DNA from: Actinomadura sp. K4S16
GTDB taxonomy: Bacteria > Actinomycetota > Actinomycetes > Streptosporangiales > Streptosporangiaceae
Assembly (NCBI RefSeq): GCF_008327685.1
Contig: NZ_BDDE01000015.1
Coordinates: forward strand, 62,001-126,000
DNA: 64,000 bases
Direction: 5' to 3'
Shown: one piece after another, positions 53,529 through 60,791 of the stretch
How positions within the stretch are numbered: the first letter of the stretch is position 1
How the letters are laid out: every line of letters starts with the position of its first letter
Notes under the pieces: generated by a model
What the model saw: only the letters and a program-made list of their open reading frames with translations
Databases searched by the model: none
Told to the model about the DNA's origin: nothing
Made by a program: the position numbers and the translations under genes

Positions 53529-54383
53529 CTAGGGATCGAGAACGTCCACGGCCCCGGCCGCGACCCTGTCCCGGACGTCCCCCACGGTCATGACCTGTCC
53601 GGAGACACCCCGCACGAGGACCGGCCAGTGCGCCGCGGCGGCCTCCACCAGCTCCGCGGCGAGCGTCTGGGACTCGGCCGTGTCGAACACTTCGAGGGCG
53701 ACCGAGTTGTACGGCGGCTCTCCGAGCACCTCGCGGTGCAGGCCGATCTTCCCGGGGTCCACGGGCGCCTCCCCGGGGCCGGCCGCCCGAAGCCACACCC
53801 GCGCCGCGCCCCGCTCCAGGAGCGCGTCGGTCCGGTCGTCGGGGTCGAGCTGCCCGCCGAGAGACCGGACGAGCCGCGTGACGCCGGCCGGCTCCACCGT
53901 CCCCGGGAGGAGCAGCGTCACGTCCACCACCCGGTCGCGCCGCGCCGCCGCGGGGCTCGGGTCGTACCACGCGTCCGGCAGGAAGAAGCCGCTCGGCCGT
54001 TTCGCCAGGCGCCTCTGGAACTCCTCGATGCCGACGATCTGCTCGCCGAAGTCGTCCACCGCCACCGGCCAGCGCTCCGCCGCAGCGAGGACGTACTCGG
54101 CGGCCAGCCACTCGCTCCCGGGATCGCTGCTCACCTCGACCACGGCCCGCGACCGCGGCGGGCTGCCCAGGACCCGCCCGTAGGCGGCGAGGAGGTCGGG
54201 ACCGTAGGGCAGCGTGTCGGGCTCGAAGGGGTAGACCAGCATGAGGCCCTCGTCGCGCTCCACGGTGCCGCTCGGCGTCCCGTCGGGGCCGACGTTCTTC
54301 TCACCGCCCAGCGCGCCGACGACGTCCAGGAACTCCGCGGGGGTCACCGGCGCGCTCGAGAGCACCATCACGCTGCGCGACAT
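53529..54383 (-). CDS. Probable immunity protein of the Hint toxin
   Basis: 284 residues, cytoplasmic and acidic, 9 bases downstream of the toxin gene on the same strand, the usual place for an immunity gene. It consists of two related halves: EVSSDPGSEWLAAEYVLAAA, ERWPVAVDDFGEQIVGIEEF resembles EVFDTAESQTLAAELVEAAA, AHWPVLVRGVSGQVMTVGDV. No family recognised. Its role is inferred from position and from the toxin being of the C-terminal-effector type. Confidence 0.6.
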   Translation of the reverse strand: MSRSVMVLSSAPVTPAEFLDVVGALGGEKNVGPDGTPSGTVERDEGLMLVYPFEPDTLPYGPDLLAAYGRVLGSPPRSRAVVEVSSDPGSEWLAAEYVLAAAERWPVAVDDFGEQIVGIEEFQRRLAKRPSGFFLPDAWYDPSPAAARRDRVVDVTLLLPGTVEPAGVTRLVRSLGGQLDPDDRTDALLERGAARVWLRAAGPGEAPVDPGKIGLHREVLGEPPYNSVALEVFDTAESQTLAAELVEAAAAHWPVLVRGVSGQVMTVGDVRDRVAAGAVDVLDP

Positions 54384-54392
54384 CGGCTCCCC

Positions 54393-55916
54393 TCAGCACG
54401 CACCGGTGCGCCGCAGGTCGTTGACGAGGTGGTCGAGGCTGCCGAACACCTTGACGCCATTTTCCTTGCGGAACCTGGCCCTGTCCAACTCCGAGACGTT
54501 CGGGGCCAGGACGTACACCGCGCGCTTGCCGCCGGGGTTGATCTCCGGATGGTTCTTGTACTTCGTCATCTGCTTGCTCTTGCCGTCGAAGTCCGACTTC
54601 TCGCCGTTGTAGACCTCGATGATCGCGCCCGGCGTCGCCGCGTCGATCTCGCCGGCGTCGACGCCCCCGGCCGCGGGGAACTTGTAGTTGAACTCGGTCA
54701 GGCACTTCTGCAGCCTCTGCCCGAGCTTGCCTTCGAGCTGCTTGTCGGGGTCGGTGCTCTTCAGCGCCTCGTCGAGCTTCTTGCGAACGTCCTCCGGCTT
54801 CTGGCAGCTGTTGTGGACGAGGACGTCTTCGGGGCCGGCGGCGACGTAGTAGGTGTGGAGGTCGGCGACGGTGAGGTTGTAGACGCGCTCGACGCGGGTG
54901 AAGGGGCGGACCGCGACGACGAGGGCGTCTCCGCCGCGCGCCGTGGCGAGGCGGGCGCCGGGGCGCAGGTCGCCCGCGTCGGTCCAGGTCCGCTCGTCCG
55001 GGCGCCAGAACGGGTGGCCCGAGGTGGCCGTGACGGTGGCGGTGGCCCCGCCGCGGACGCCGTCGGGGTCGATGGTGATGTGCACCAGGTGCTTCACGCC
55101 GTTCCCGCGGATCAGAGCGGTCACCCGGCGCGGCGCGCTCACCCCGTAGGCGGGGTCACCGGACCACACCGTGTCGCCGACGCGTACGTCCTCGATGGGT
55201 GTGGGCGGCCCGTCGCCCATGAGCACTCTTGTCCCCGCCACGAAACTGTTCGGGACCTTGCAGGCCAGTTTCTGGGCGGCCTTCTTCTTGGCGAGGTTCT
55301 TCTCCGCCTCTTTGAGGGCGGCGTCCGCGGCCTGCTTCTCCTTCTTGGCGGCGGCGATCGCGTCCCACAGCTTCTTCAGCCGTTTGCCCAGCTTGACGGC
55401 GGCGGGGATCTTCTTCAGGAGCTTGAACGCCTTGCCCCACGGCACGACACCGACCAGCGTCCACAGGCACGCCTTGATGTCGCCGTGGATGCATTTCAGC
55501 GCATCGTCGATCCCGATCAGCTCGGAGAGGAACTTCAGCAGCTCCTCACCCGCCTGCTTCACCTGTTCGCCGAGGTTGTCGGTGTTCTTGCCGGCCGCAT
55601 CCGCACGCTTCTTCGCGGCGTCGTAGGCGGCCTGTTCCGGCGAACCGGGCAGTGCGTTGGCGTTCGGGTCGACACCGGGCTGCCCCGGCGCCGTCGTGGG
55701 CGTCCCGCCGGGCGTGTCCGACCCGGGCTTGCCCTTGTCGTCGCAGTCCTTGCGGTCGAATATCTGGCAGAGCGCGCCCCGCGTCGAGGTGGAGACCCTG
55801 TCCGGGATCGCGAAAAGCGTGACGGCCGTGACGATGGCCCCGACCAGCAAAAGGATCGCACCGTACTCGACGACCGAAGCGCCTCTGTCCCCGCGACGCC
55901 AACCCGATCCCAACAC
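54393..55916 (-). CDS. Polymorphic toxin with class III pilin signal, Hint and nuclease-like tail
   Basis: 507 residues, GTG start after TTAGGGGTGC. Residues 11-35 (RGASVVEYGAILLLVGAIVT) form a class III pilin signal: cleavage G12|A13, Glu at +5 (E17). A charged helical spacer (about 90-215, with KKxxAA repeats) follows. Residues 223-370 are a Hint/intein-type autoprotease: NSFVAGTRVLM (first block), GHPFW, DLHTYYVAAG and VLVHNS, with N369 as the expected cyclising residue. The last 137 residues look like a restriction-endonuclease-type toxin (GEIDAATPGAIIEV, KQMTKYK, KRAVYVLAPNVS). A probable immunity gene follows. The pilin signal on a polymorphic toxin is the unusual feature. Confidence 0.8.
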   Translation of the reverse strand: MLGSGWRRGDRGASVVEYGAILLLVGAIVTAVTLFAIPDRVSTSTRGALCQIFDRKDCDDKGKPGSDTPGGTPTTAPGQPGVDPNANALPGSPEQAAYDAAKKRADAAGKNTDNLGEQVKQAGEELLKFLSELIGIDDALKCIHGDIKACLWTLVGVVPWGKAFKLLKKIPAAVKLGKRLKKLWDAIAAAKKEKQAADAALKEAEKNLAKKKAAQKLACKVPNSFVAGTRVLMGDGPPTPIEDVRVGDTVWSGDPAYGVSAPRRVTALIRGNGVKHLVHITIDPDGVRGGATATVTATSGHPFWRPDERTWTDAGDLRPGARLATARGGDALVVAVRPFTRVERVYNLTVADLHTYYVAAGPEDVLVHNSCQKPEDVRKKLDEALKSTDPDKQLEGKLGQRLQKCLTEFNYKFPAAGGVDAGEIDAATPGAIIEVYNGEKSDFDGKSKQMTKYKNHPEINPGGKRAVYVLAPNVSELDRARFRKENGVKVFGSLDHLVNDLRRTGAC

Positions 55917-55976
55917 GCACCCCTAACACCCCGAATCAGAGTTGTCAGCGCATCACACGGCCTCGGGCGCGGCACA

Positions 55977-55990
55977 GGGCCCTGGGGCCC
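55977..55990 (-). promoter_or_regulatory. GGGYCC-N2-GGRCCC palindrome, site 3
   Basis: GGGCCC-TG-GGGCCC followed by AATTC, 61 bases upstream of the toxin gene and 37 upstream of the divergent lipoprotein gene. With site 1 it shares all 12 arm bases and the AATTC flank. Confidence 0.55.
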
Positions 55991-56026
55991 AATTCTTCGG
56001 GCGATCCAGTGATTAGAGTTCCGGGC

Positions 56027-56893
56027 ATGAAGCGCGAAGTCCCCCTCGCCGTCCTCGTCGCCGCGGGCGTCCTCGCGGCCGGGTGCACGGGCGGCGGTGA
56101 GCACAGGAAGGCCGCCTCCCAGTCGCCTCGCCCGACGCCGACGCAGGCGGCGCCGGCCACGGTCGGCCCGGTGACGCTTCCGGAGGATCCGGCGGGGCTC
56201 GTGACGACCATCGGGCGGCAGATCAAGGCGGCGCGCGCCTTCCACGTTCAGATGACCTCGATGGGCGAGGACGGCAGTTCCGTCCGGGCCGACGGCGACG
56301 TGCGGACCGACACGGCGACCCCCACCGCCCAACTCACCATCAGCGACGAGGGCAGAACGCACGCCGTCCTGCTGGACGGGATCGTCTACGTGCGGAACGA
56401 GGGCGAGGAGATCGAGCCGGGCAAGCCCTGGGCCCGTCTCGCCCGGCCGGACATCGGGGCCGCGCGGCCTACCGGGACCCCAGAGCCGCAGTTCAGCAAG
56501 CAGGCCGACGACCTCCAGCGGACCCTGAAGACGCTGCTGGACGGCGTCGACGAGGCGTTCCGTGAGATCACCGCCGACACGGGGCTGGCTCTGGTCAGAA
56601 ACGGCTCCTTCACCGGGAAGCCGGTGAAGGAGCAGGTGAACGGGCAGGAGGCGCAGCGCTACGACGGGAAGACGAGCACCGGCGCGCTGTCCAGCGACCC
56701 GGCGCTGAAGGCTCTCGACTCCGGTGGCGTCGACACGCTGCCGTGGTCGCTGTGGGTGGACGGCAAGGGCCTGCCGCAGAAGTTCACCGTCACGATGGCA
56801 GGCAAGGCGCGCTGGGAGGCCACCTACACCCGGTGGGGCTCCCCGGTCACCGTGCAGGCGCCGCCCGCGAACCAGGTCAGCGGGATCCAGTAG
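56027..56893 (+). CDS. Lipoprotein, LppX/LprAFG-like
   Basis: 288 residues from ATG 56027. Lipobox LAAGC at about 14-18. The mature part resembles LppX/LprAFG or LolA-type lipid-binding folds: FHVQMTSMGEDGSSVRADGD, QLTISDEGRTHAVLLDGIVY, LPWSLWVDGKGLPQKFTVTM. It is divergent from the toxin gene and shares the site 3 palindrome. Convergent with the membrane protein at 56895 (one base apart). It may carry a hydrophobic ligand on the outer face; inferred. Confidence 0.72.
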   Translation: MKREVPLAVLVAAGVLAAGCTGGGEHRKAASQSPRPTPTQAAPATVGPVTLPEDPAGLVTTIGRQIKAARAFHVQMTSMGEDGSSVRADGDVRTDTATPTAQLTISDEGRTHAVLLDGIVYVRNEGEEIEPGKPWARLARPDIGAARPTGTPEPQFSKQADDLQRTLKTLLDGVDEAFREITADTGLALVRNGSFTGKPVKEQVNGQEAQRYDGKTSTGALSSDPALKALDSGGVDTLPWSLWVDGKGLPQKFTVTMAGKARWEATYTRWGSPVTVQAPPANQVSGIQ

Positions 56894-56894
56894 C

Positions 56895-57653
56895 TCACGT
56901 CTGACGGTCGCGCGGCACGGAACCGAAGTTCGGAGGCGGCCCGGGGCTGCGCTCCGGCGCGCCCTGCGGCCGCGGGGCGGGCGCCTGCGGGGCGGGCGCC
57001 TGCGGGGCGGCCGGTCGCCGGTCTGGCGGCCGCAGCTCGCGCGGCTGCTCCGGCGCCGGTGCGGGTTCCCTCAGCGGGGTGGGCACCGGTCGATGTACGG
57101 CCGGGCGTCGCGGCCCTTGCCCTTGGGGCGGCCGGAGCTCGGTCACCTCGCCCAGCGGGGCCCTCTGCGCGTCCGCCCGCATCGCCTCGGGTGTGCCCGG
57201 TACCTGCTCCGCCGGGGTGTCGGGAGGGAGCGCCTGGTCGTAGAAGCCCTCCCATCCCGGTTCGAGGTCCGGGACGTCCAGGTCCTCCTGGGTGCGGGAC
57301 AGGCCGCGAGCCATCGCCAGGCCGACGGCCACGCCGAAGAGCGTCTCGATGAAGTGCAGGACGACACCGAGGACGCTCGACGTCCGGGGCACCGCGAATG
57401 CGAGCCCGGCGACCGTGGCGACCAGGGGCACCGCGAGGACGGCGAGGATCCTGGGCGGTCCGGTGAGCGCGTTCCGGGTGTATACACCGGCCGCCCAGCC
57501 CATCAGGAAGTTCGCCACGACCCACGGGAGGTGGACGCGCAGGACCTGGTCGAGGTCGTCGCCCGTGTCGGCGGGCTCCAGGACGATGAGGGCGCCGAAC
57601 CCGACGGCGCACACGAGGATCGCCGACGACCACGCACCGTACAGGACTCGCAT
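56895..57653 (-). CDS. Membrane protein with proline-rich tail, paralogue of the protein at 51030
   Basis: 252 residues from ATG 57653. Four membrane segments in about 5-120, with DDLDQVLRVHLPWVV and VPLVATVAGLAFAV matching the smaller protein at 51030. The C-terminal 110 residues are Pro/Arg/Ala-rich and probably cytoplasmic. It is downstream of the NlpC/P60 pseudopilin gene on the same strand, so each pilin-like cargo gene has a paralogue of this membrane protein after it. Confidence 0.72.
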   Translation of the reverse strand: MRVLYGAWSSAILVCAVGFGALIVLEPADTGDDLDQVLRVHLPWVVANFLMGWAAGVYTRNALTGPPRILAVLAVPLVATVAGLAFAVPRTSSVLGVVLHFIETLFGVAVGLAMARGLSRTQEDLDVPDLEPGWEGFYDQALPPDTPAEQVPGTPEAMRADAQRAPLGEVTELRPPQGQGPRRPAVHRPVPTPLREPAPAPEQPRELRPPDRRPAAPQAPAPQAPAPRPQGAPERSPGPPPNFGSVPRDRQT

Positions 57654-57771
57654 ACGCACAAGGTAGGACCGAAACCGGCCCGGCCCCAGAGTCCCGAGTC
57701 CCTTTCACGGGGCCCAGTCGACCCGCCGCGGTTAGGCCCTCTCCTTGGGCCCCCGGTGGCGGCTCCGCCCG

Positions 57772-58995
57772 TCAGCCGTTGAAACGCATGGCGTACGAGG
57801 GCGAGCGAAGCGTGGATATCTTGACCCAGCTCCCCGTCTGTGGCGCTTCTACCATTTTATTATCACCATAATATATGGCGACATGATGGGTCGGATAAGC
57901 ACCGAAGAAGATCAGGTCTCCCGGCTGGAGCGCACTGGTGGAGACCCTCTGGCCCCGGCTGTCGCTCACCTGCGATCCGGTGAAGTGGCCCAGGGCGATC
58001 TTCCCGTGGGACGCCTGGTACACGGCGTACATGGTGAGGCCGCTGCAGTCGAAGCCCAAGGTGTGGGCACCGCTGTAACCACCGGGTGAGCAGCAGATCC
58101 CGTAGCTCGGGCCGCTGTAGGTGCCGCCGCCCCACGAGTACGGCGTCCCCTGCCAGCACAGGGCCCAGGCGACCACGCGCGCGCCGAACGAAAGGCTGTC
58201 CTCCGGCTTCTTGCCGGTCTTGATGCACTCCGAGACTACGGCGGGGCCACCGCCCGCCGGGCCGCCGAGGCCGTCGGGGAGACCCGTGTACTGGACGGGG
58301 TCCTCGCGGTCGACGAGGCGCACCCGGAAGAGCCGCTCGACCTGCTCGCGGTTGCCGTTGGGAAAGGCTTGGACGCCGTTTCCGCAGATCAGCTTTCCGG
58401 TCATCGCGCCGCCGGTCGGGTCGGCGGGATTGTCCGGCGGCTGCGGATCGTACTCGTAGTGGCACTCGGGGTAGAAGACCTTGGCGATCGCGGTGGCGGT
58501 GCCGAAGCGCCCGATCCCCTTCTTGCCGCCGGTGTCGGTGCACAGGTTCCGGTGGTGCTTGAGGTCGTCCTTCTCCTTGTCCGTCAGCTCTTCCTTGCGT
58601 TTGAGCTGGCAGTCGTTGGTCCGCGTCTTGACCTTGGCCGTGTTGCCGAAGAGTCCGGTGAGATGGGCCTCGCCGATGAGTTGGGAGTTGTTCTTGTTCG
58701 CGAAGACCTTGGCGTGGTCGCTCGCGGACCCGTCGACCAGCCAGTAGCCGGCGCCGGACGGATCGATTCCCTCCAGCGCCAATCCGACGGCCTGGTCCCG
58801 CAACGGCGTGAGAGTGCCGAGCGCGGCCGCGTCCGCACCGGTCTGCGCCTTCGTGCGCAAGTCGTTCGCATGGGCCACGCGGCTGAACAGCAGAAGGCCC
58901 GCGACGAGCAGAAGCGCCATTCCCACGATGACCGTGGTCGTGGCGGCGCCCCGGTCCCCGTTCCGGCTCCGCCCGGACATGAGCCGTTGCAGCAT
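57772..58995 (-). CDS. Pseudopilin-like segment fused to NlpC/P60 cell-wall hydrolase
   Basis: 407 residues. Residues 14-40 (DRGAATTTVIVGMALLLVAG) form a TadE/TadG-type transmembrane segment; G16|A17 is possible but the Glu at +5 is Thr. The middle (about 45-240) is unrecognised with several cysteines. The C-terminal NlpC/P60 domain (about 285-407) has the catalytic C317 in FDCSGLTMYAVYQ, H371 in THHVAIYYGD, and GDLIFFGAYPTHH. It would cleave peptidoglycan stem peptides at the cell surface. Ten successive codons (57847-57876) are only 20% G/C, very unlike the rest. Confidence 0.85.
   Translation of the reverse strand: MLQRLMSGRSRNGDRGAATTTVIVGMALLLVAGLLLFSRVAHANDLRTKAQTGADAAALGTLTPLRDQAVGLALEGIDPSGAGYWLVDGSASDHAKVFANKNNSQLIGEAHLTGLFGNTAKVKTRTNDCQLKRKEELTDKEKDDLKHHRNLCTDTGGKKGIGRFGTATAIAKVFYPECHYEYDPQPPDNPADPTGGAMTGKLICGNGVQAFPNGNREQVERLFRVRLVDREDPVQYTGLPDGLGGPAGGGPAVVSECIKTGKKPEDSLSFGARVVAWALCWQGTPYSWGGGTYSGPSYGICCSPGGYSGAHTLGFDCSGLTMYAVYQASHGKIALGHFTGSQVSDSRGQRVSTSALQPGDLIFFGAYPTHHVAIYYGDNKMVEAPQTGSWVKISTLRSPSYAMRFNG
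57847..57876 (-). other. A/T-rich rare-codon patch in the NlpC/P60 catalytic region
   Basis: Ten consecutive codons encoding IYYGDNKMVE contain 6 G or C in 30 bases, in a gene otherwise strongly G/C biased. The patch follows directly after the catalytic histidine codon pair. Confidence 0.8.
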
Positions 58996-59070
58996 TCCCC
59001 GTCACACCCCTACGGCGTCGATCACGACTGTCCATTGGGGACCCTAGACGCCGGGGGACTCGGGCAGCCA

Positions 59071-59084
59071 GGGCCCAGGGGCCC
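59071..59084 (-). promoter_or_regulatory. GGGYCC-N2-GGRCCC palindrome, site 4
   Basis: GGGCCC-AG-GGGCCC followed by ATTAG, 76 bases upstream of the NlpC/P60 gene and 72 upstream of the divergent kinase gene. Confidence 0.5.
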
Positions 59085-59156
59085 ATTAGCGGTACATTCC
59101 GTCACCGCCGACGCGCGCGCTTGCGGCTCCCCGGGCCGGTGGCTACGGTCAGCGCC

Positions 59157-60791
59157 ATGTCCTCGGTGAGCGCGGACGGCACGCGCCGTCCCGGAGAACG
59201 GCTCGGACGTTACCGTTTGCTGCGCGTCCTCGGCTCCGGCGGAATGGGCACCGTATACCTCGCCGAGGACGAAGAGCGGCGACAGGTCGCGATCAAGGAA
59301 ATTCATCCGAAGTTGTCGGCACGGCCGGAATTCCGGGAACGGTTCCGGCGCGAGGTGAAGGCCGCCCGCCGGGTGCGGCCGTTCTGCACGGCGCCCGTTC
59401 TGGACGCCGACGTGGACGGCGAGCGGCTGTTCGTGGTCACCGAGTACATTCCGGGTCCGACGCTCGAAGAGACGGTGATGGAGAACGGCCCGCTGCGCGG
59501 CGCCGACCTCGAGGCGCTCGCCGTCGGGGTGGCGGCCGCGCTCTCGGCCATCCACGGCGCGGGGGTGGTGCACCGCGACCTGAAGCCGGCGAACATCCTG
59601 CTCTCCCCCTTCGGGCCGCGCGTCATCGACTTCGGCATCGCGCGGACCCTGGAGACCGACGGGCGGATGACGCAGACCGGCGAGACGATGGGCACGCCGT
59701 CCTTCATGGCGCCGGAGGGCCTCATCGGACGGCCGGTCACCACGGCCGCCGACGTGTTCACCTGGGGCTGCGTCGTGGTGTGGGCGGCGACGGGACTCCC
59801 GCCGTTCCCAGGCGACAACGTCGGCGAGATCCTGTACCGGACCGTCTACGGGGAGCCGCAACTCGAGGGCCTCGCCCCCGAGATGCGGCGGATCGTCGAG
59901 CGCGCCACCGCGAAGGACCCGTCCGAGCGTCCCGACGCCGCCGAACTGCTGCGCATGCTCACCGGCGAGCCCGATCCGGCGAACGCGGCGCGCTTCGTGA
60001 CCCTGCCGCCCGCCGCGAACCGCCGGTCGGAGCCGATGCGCAGGCGGCGGGGCTGGACGCACGACGGACGAACCCTGCTGACGACGCTGCGGAACTCGGG
60101 GCTGTGGCGCACAGCCGCACGGCGGCGCGCCGCCTGGGCCGTCACGGCGCTGTGCGCGGCCGCCGCGGTCGGCGCGACCGCGCTCATGGTGCTGGACGCG
60201 GCGGGCGGTCCGCCGGCGGCCGAGCAGCACCTGTTCGACGACGACTTCTCCGACAGGTCCAAGGGCTGGAACGAGGGCGGGATCAGCGACTATTTCCACC
60301 GCTACGAGAACGGCGGCTACACGATCTCGCAGAACTCGACCGACGAGTTCGGCGCGCAGGCCGCGCCGGTGTCCGCCCTGCCCCCGCGGCTGCTGATCGG
60401 GGCGAAGGTGCGGGTCGTGTCGCAGGAGCCGCGCGACGAGGGCGGCCTGTACTGCCGCGACGACGGAACGGCCCGGTTCGAGGTCGTGCTCGCCCGCGAC
60501 GGGCACATCGCCATACGCAGGACGTCCGGGCGGAACCATGCCGAGCTCGGCCGTTCGGCGGACGCGGCGGCGAGCCCGGGGGCCGCGGCGGAGATCCGGA
60601 TGCTGTGCGAGACGTCAGGCGGCGGCACCCGCGTCCGGGCATGGGTCGACGGCCACGAGGTCGCCGAGGGGGCCTCCGCCGAGGGGCCCCTCACCGGCCG
60701 GGCCGGGCTCCTCGCCGGCCGTCCCGGCCGCCGCTACGCGGCCCCCGCCAGCGTCGCCTTCTTCGACGACGTGACGATCGACCGGGCCTGA
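59157..60791 (+). CDS. Membrane Ser/Thr protein kinase with lectin-like extracellular domain
   Basis: 544 residues from ATG 59157. Kinase domain (about 18-275): GSGGMGTVYLAEDEERRQV, lysine in VAIKEIH, HRDLKPANILL, VIDFGIARTLE and TPSFMAPEGLIG. One membrane segment (about 330-350). The extracellular C-terminal part (about 360-540) has beta strands FDDDFSDRSKGWNEGG, RFEVVLARDGHIAIR and VAFFDDVTI, as in concanavalin-like sugar-binding domains. Probably a wall-sensing kinase. Divergent from the NlpC/P60 gene; its 3' end overlaps the opposing glycosyltransferase by 177 bases. Confidence 0.88.
   Translation: MSSVSADGTRRPGERLGRYRLLRVLGSGGMGTVYLAEDEERRQVAIKEIHPKLSARPEFRERFRREVKAARRVRPFCTAPVLDADVDGERLFVVTEYIPGPTLEETVMENGPLRGADLEALAVGVAAALSAIHGAGVVHRDLKPANILLSPFGPRVIDFGIARTLETDGRMTQTGETMGTPSFMAPEGLIGRPVTTAADVFTWGCVVVWAATGLPPFPGDNVGEILYRTVYGEPQLEGLAPEMRRIVERATAKDPSERPDAAELLRMLTGEPDPANAARFVTLPPAANRRSEPMRRRRGWTHDGRTLLTTLRNSGLWRTAARRRAAWAVTALCAAAAVGATALMVLDAAGGPPAAEQHLFDDDFSDRSKGWNEGGISDYFHRYENGGYTISQNSTDEFGAQAAPVSALPPRLLIGAKVRVVSQEPRDEGGLYCRDDGTARFEVVLARDGHIAIRRTSGRNHAELGRSADAAASPGAAAEIRMLCETSGGGTRVRAWVDGHEVAEGASAEGPLTGRAGLLAGRPGRRYAAPASVAFFDDVTIDRA

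Noticed and set aside
57705..57765. A further GGGYCC palindrome upstream of the membrane gene at 56895
   Set aside because: GGGCCC-CC-GGTGGC has two mismatches in one arm and is not counted as a site.
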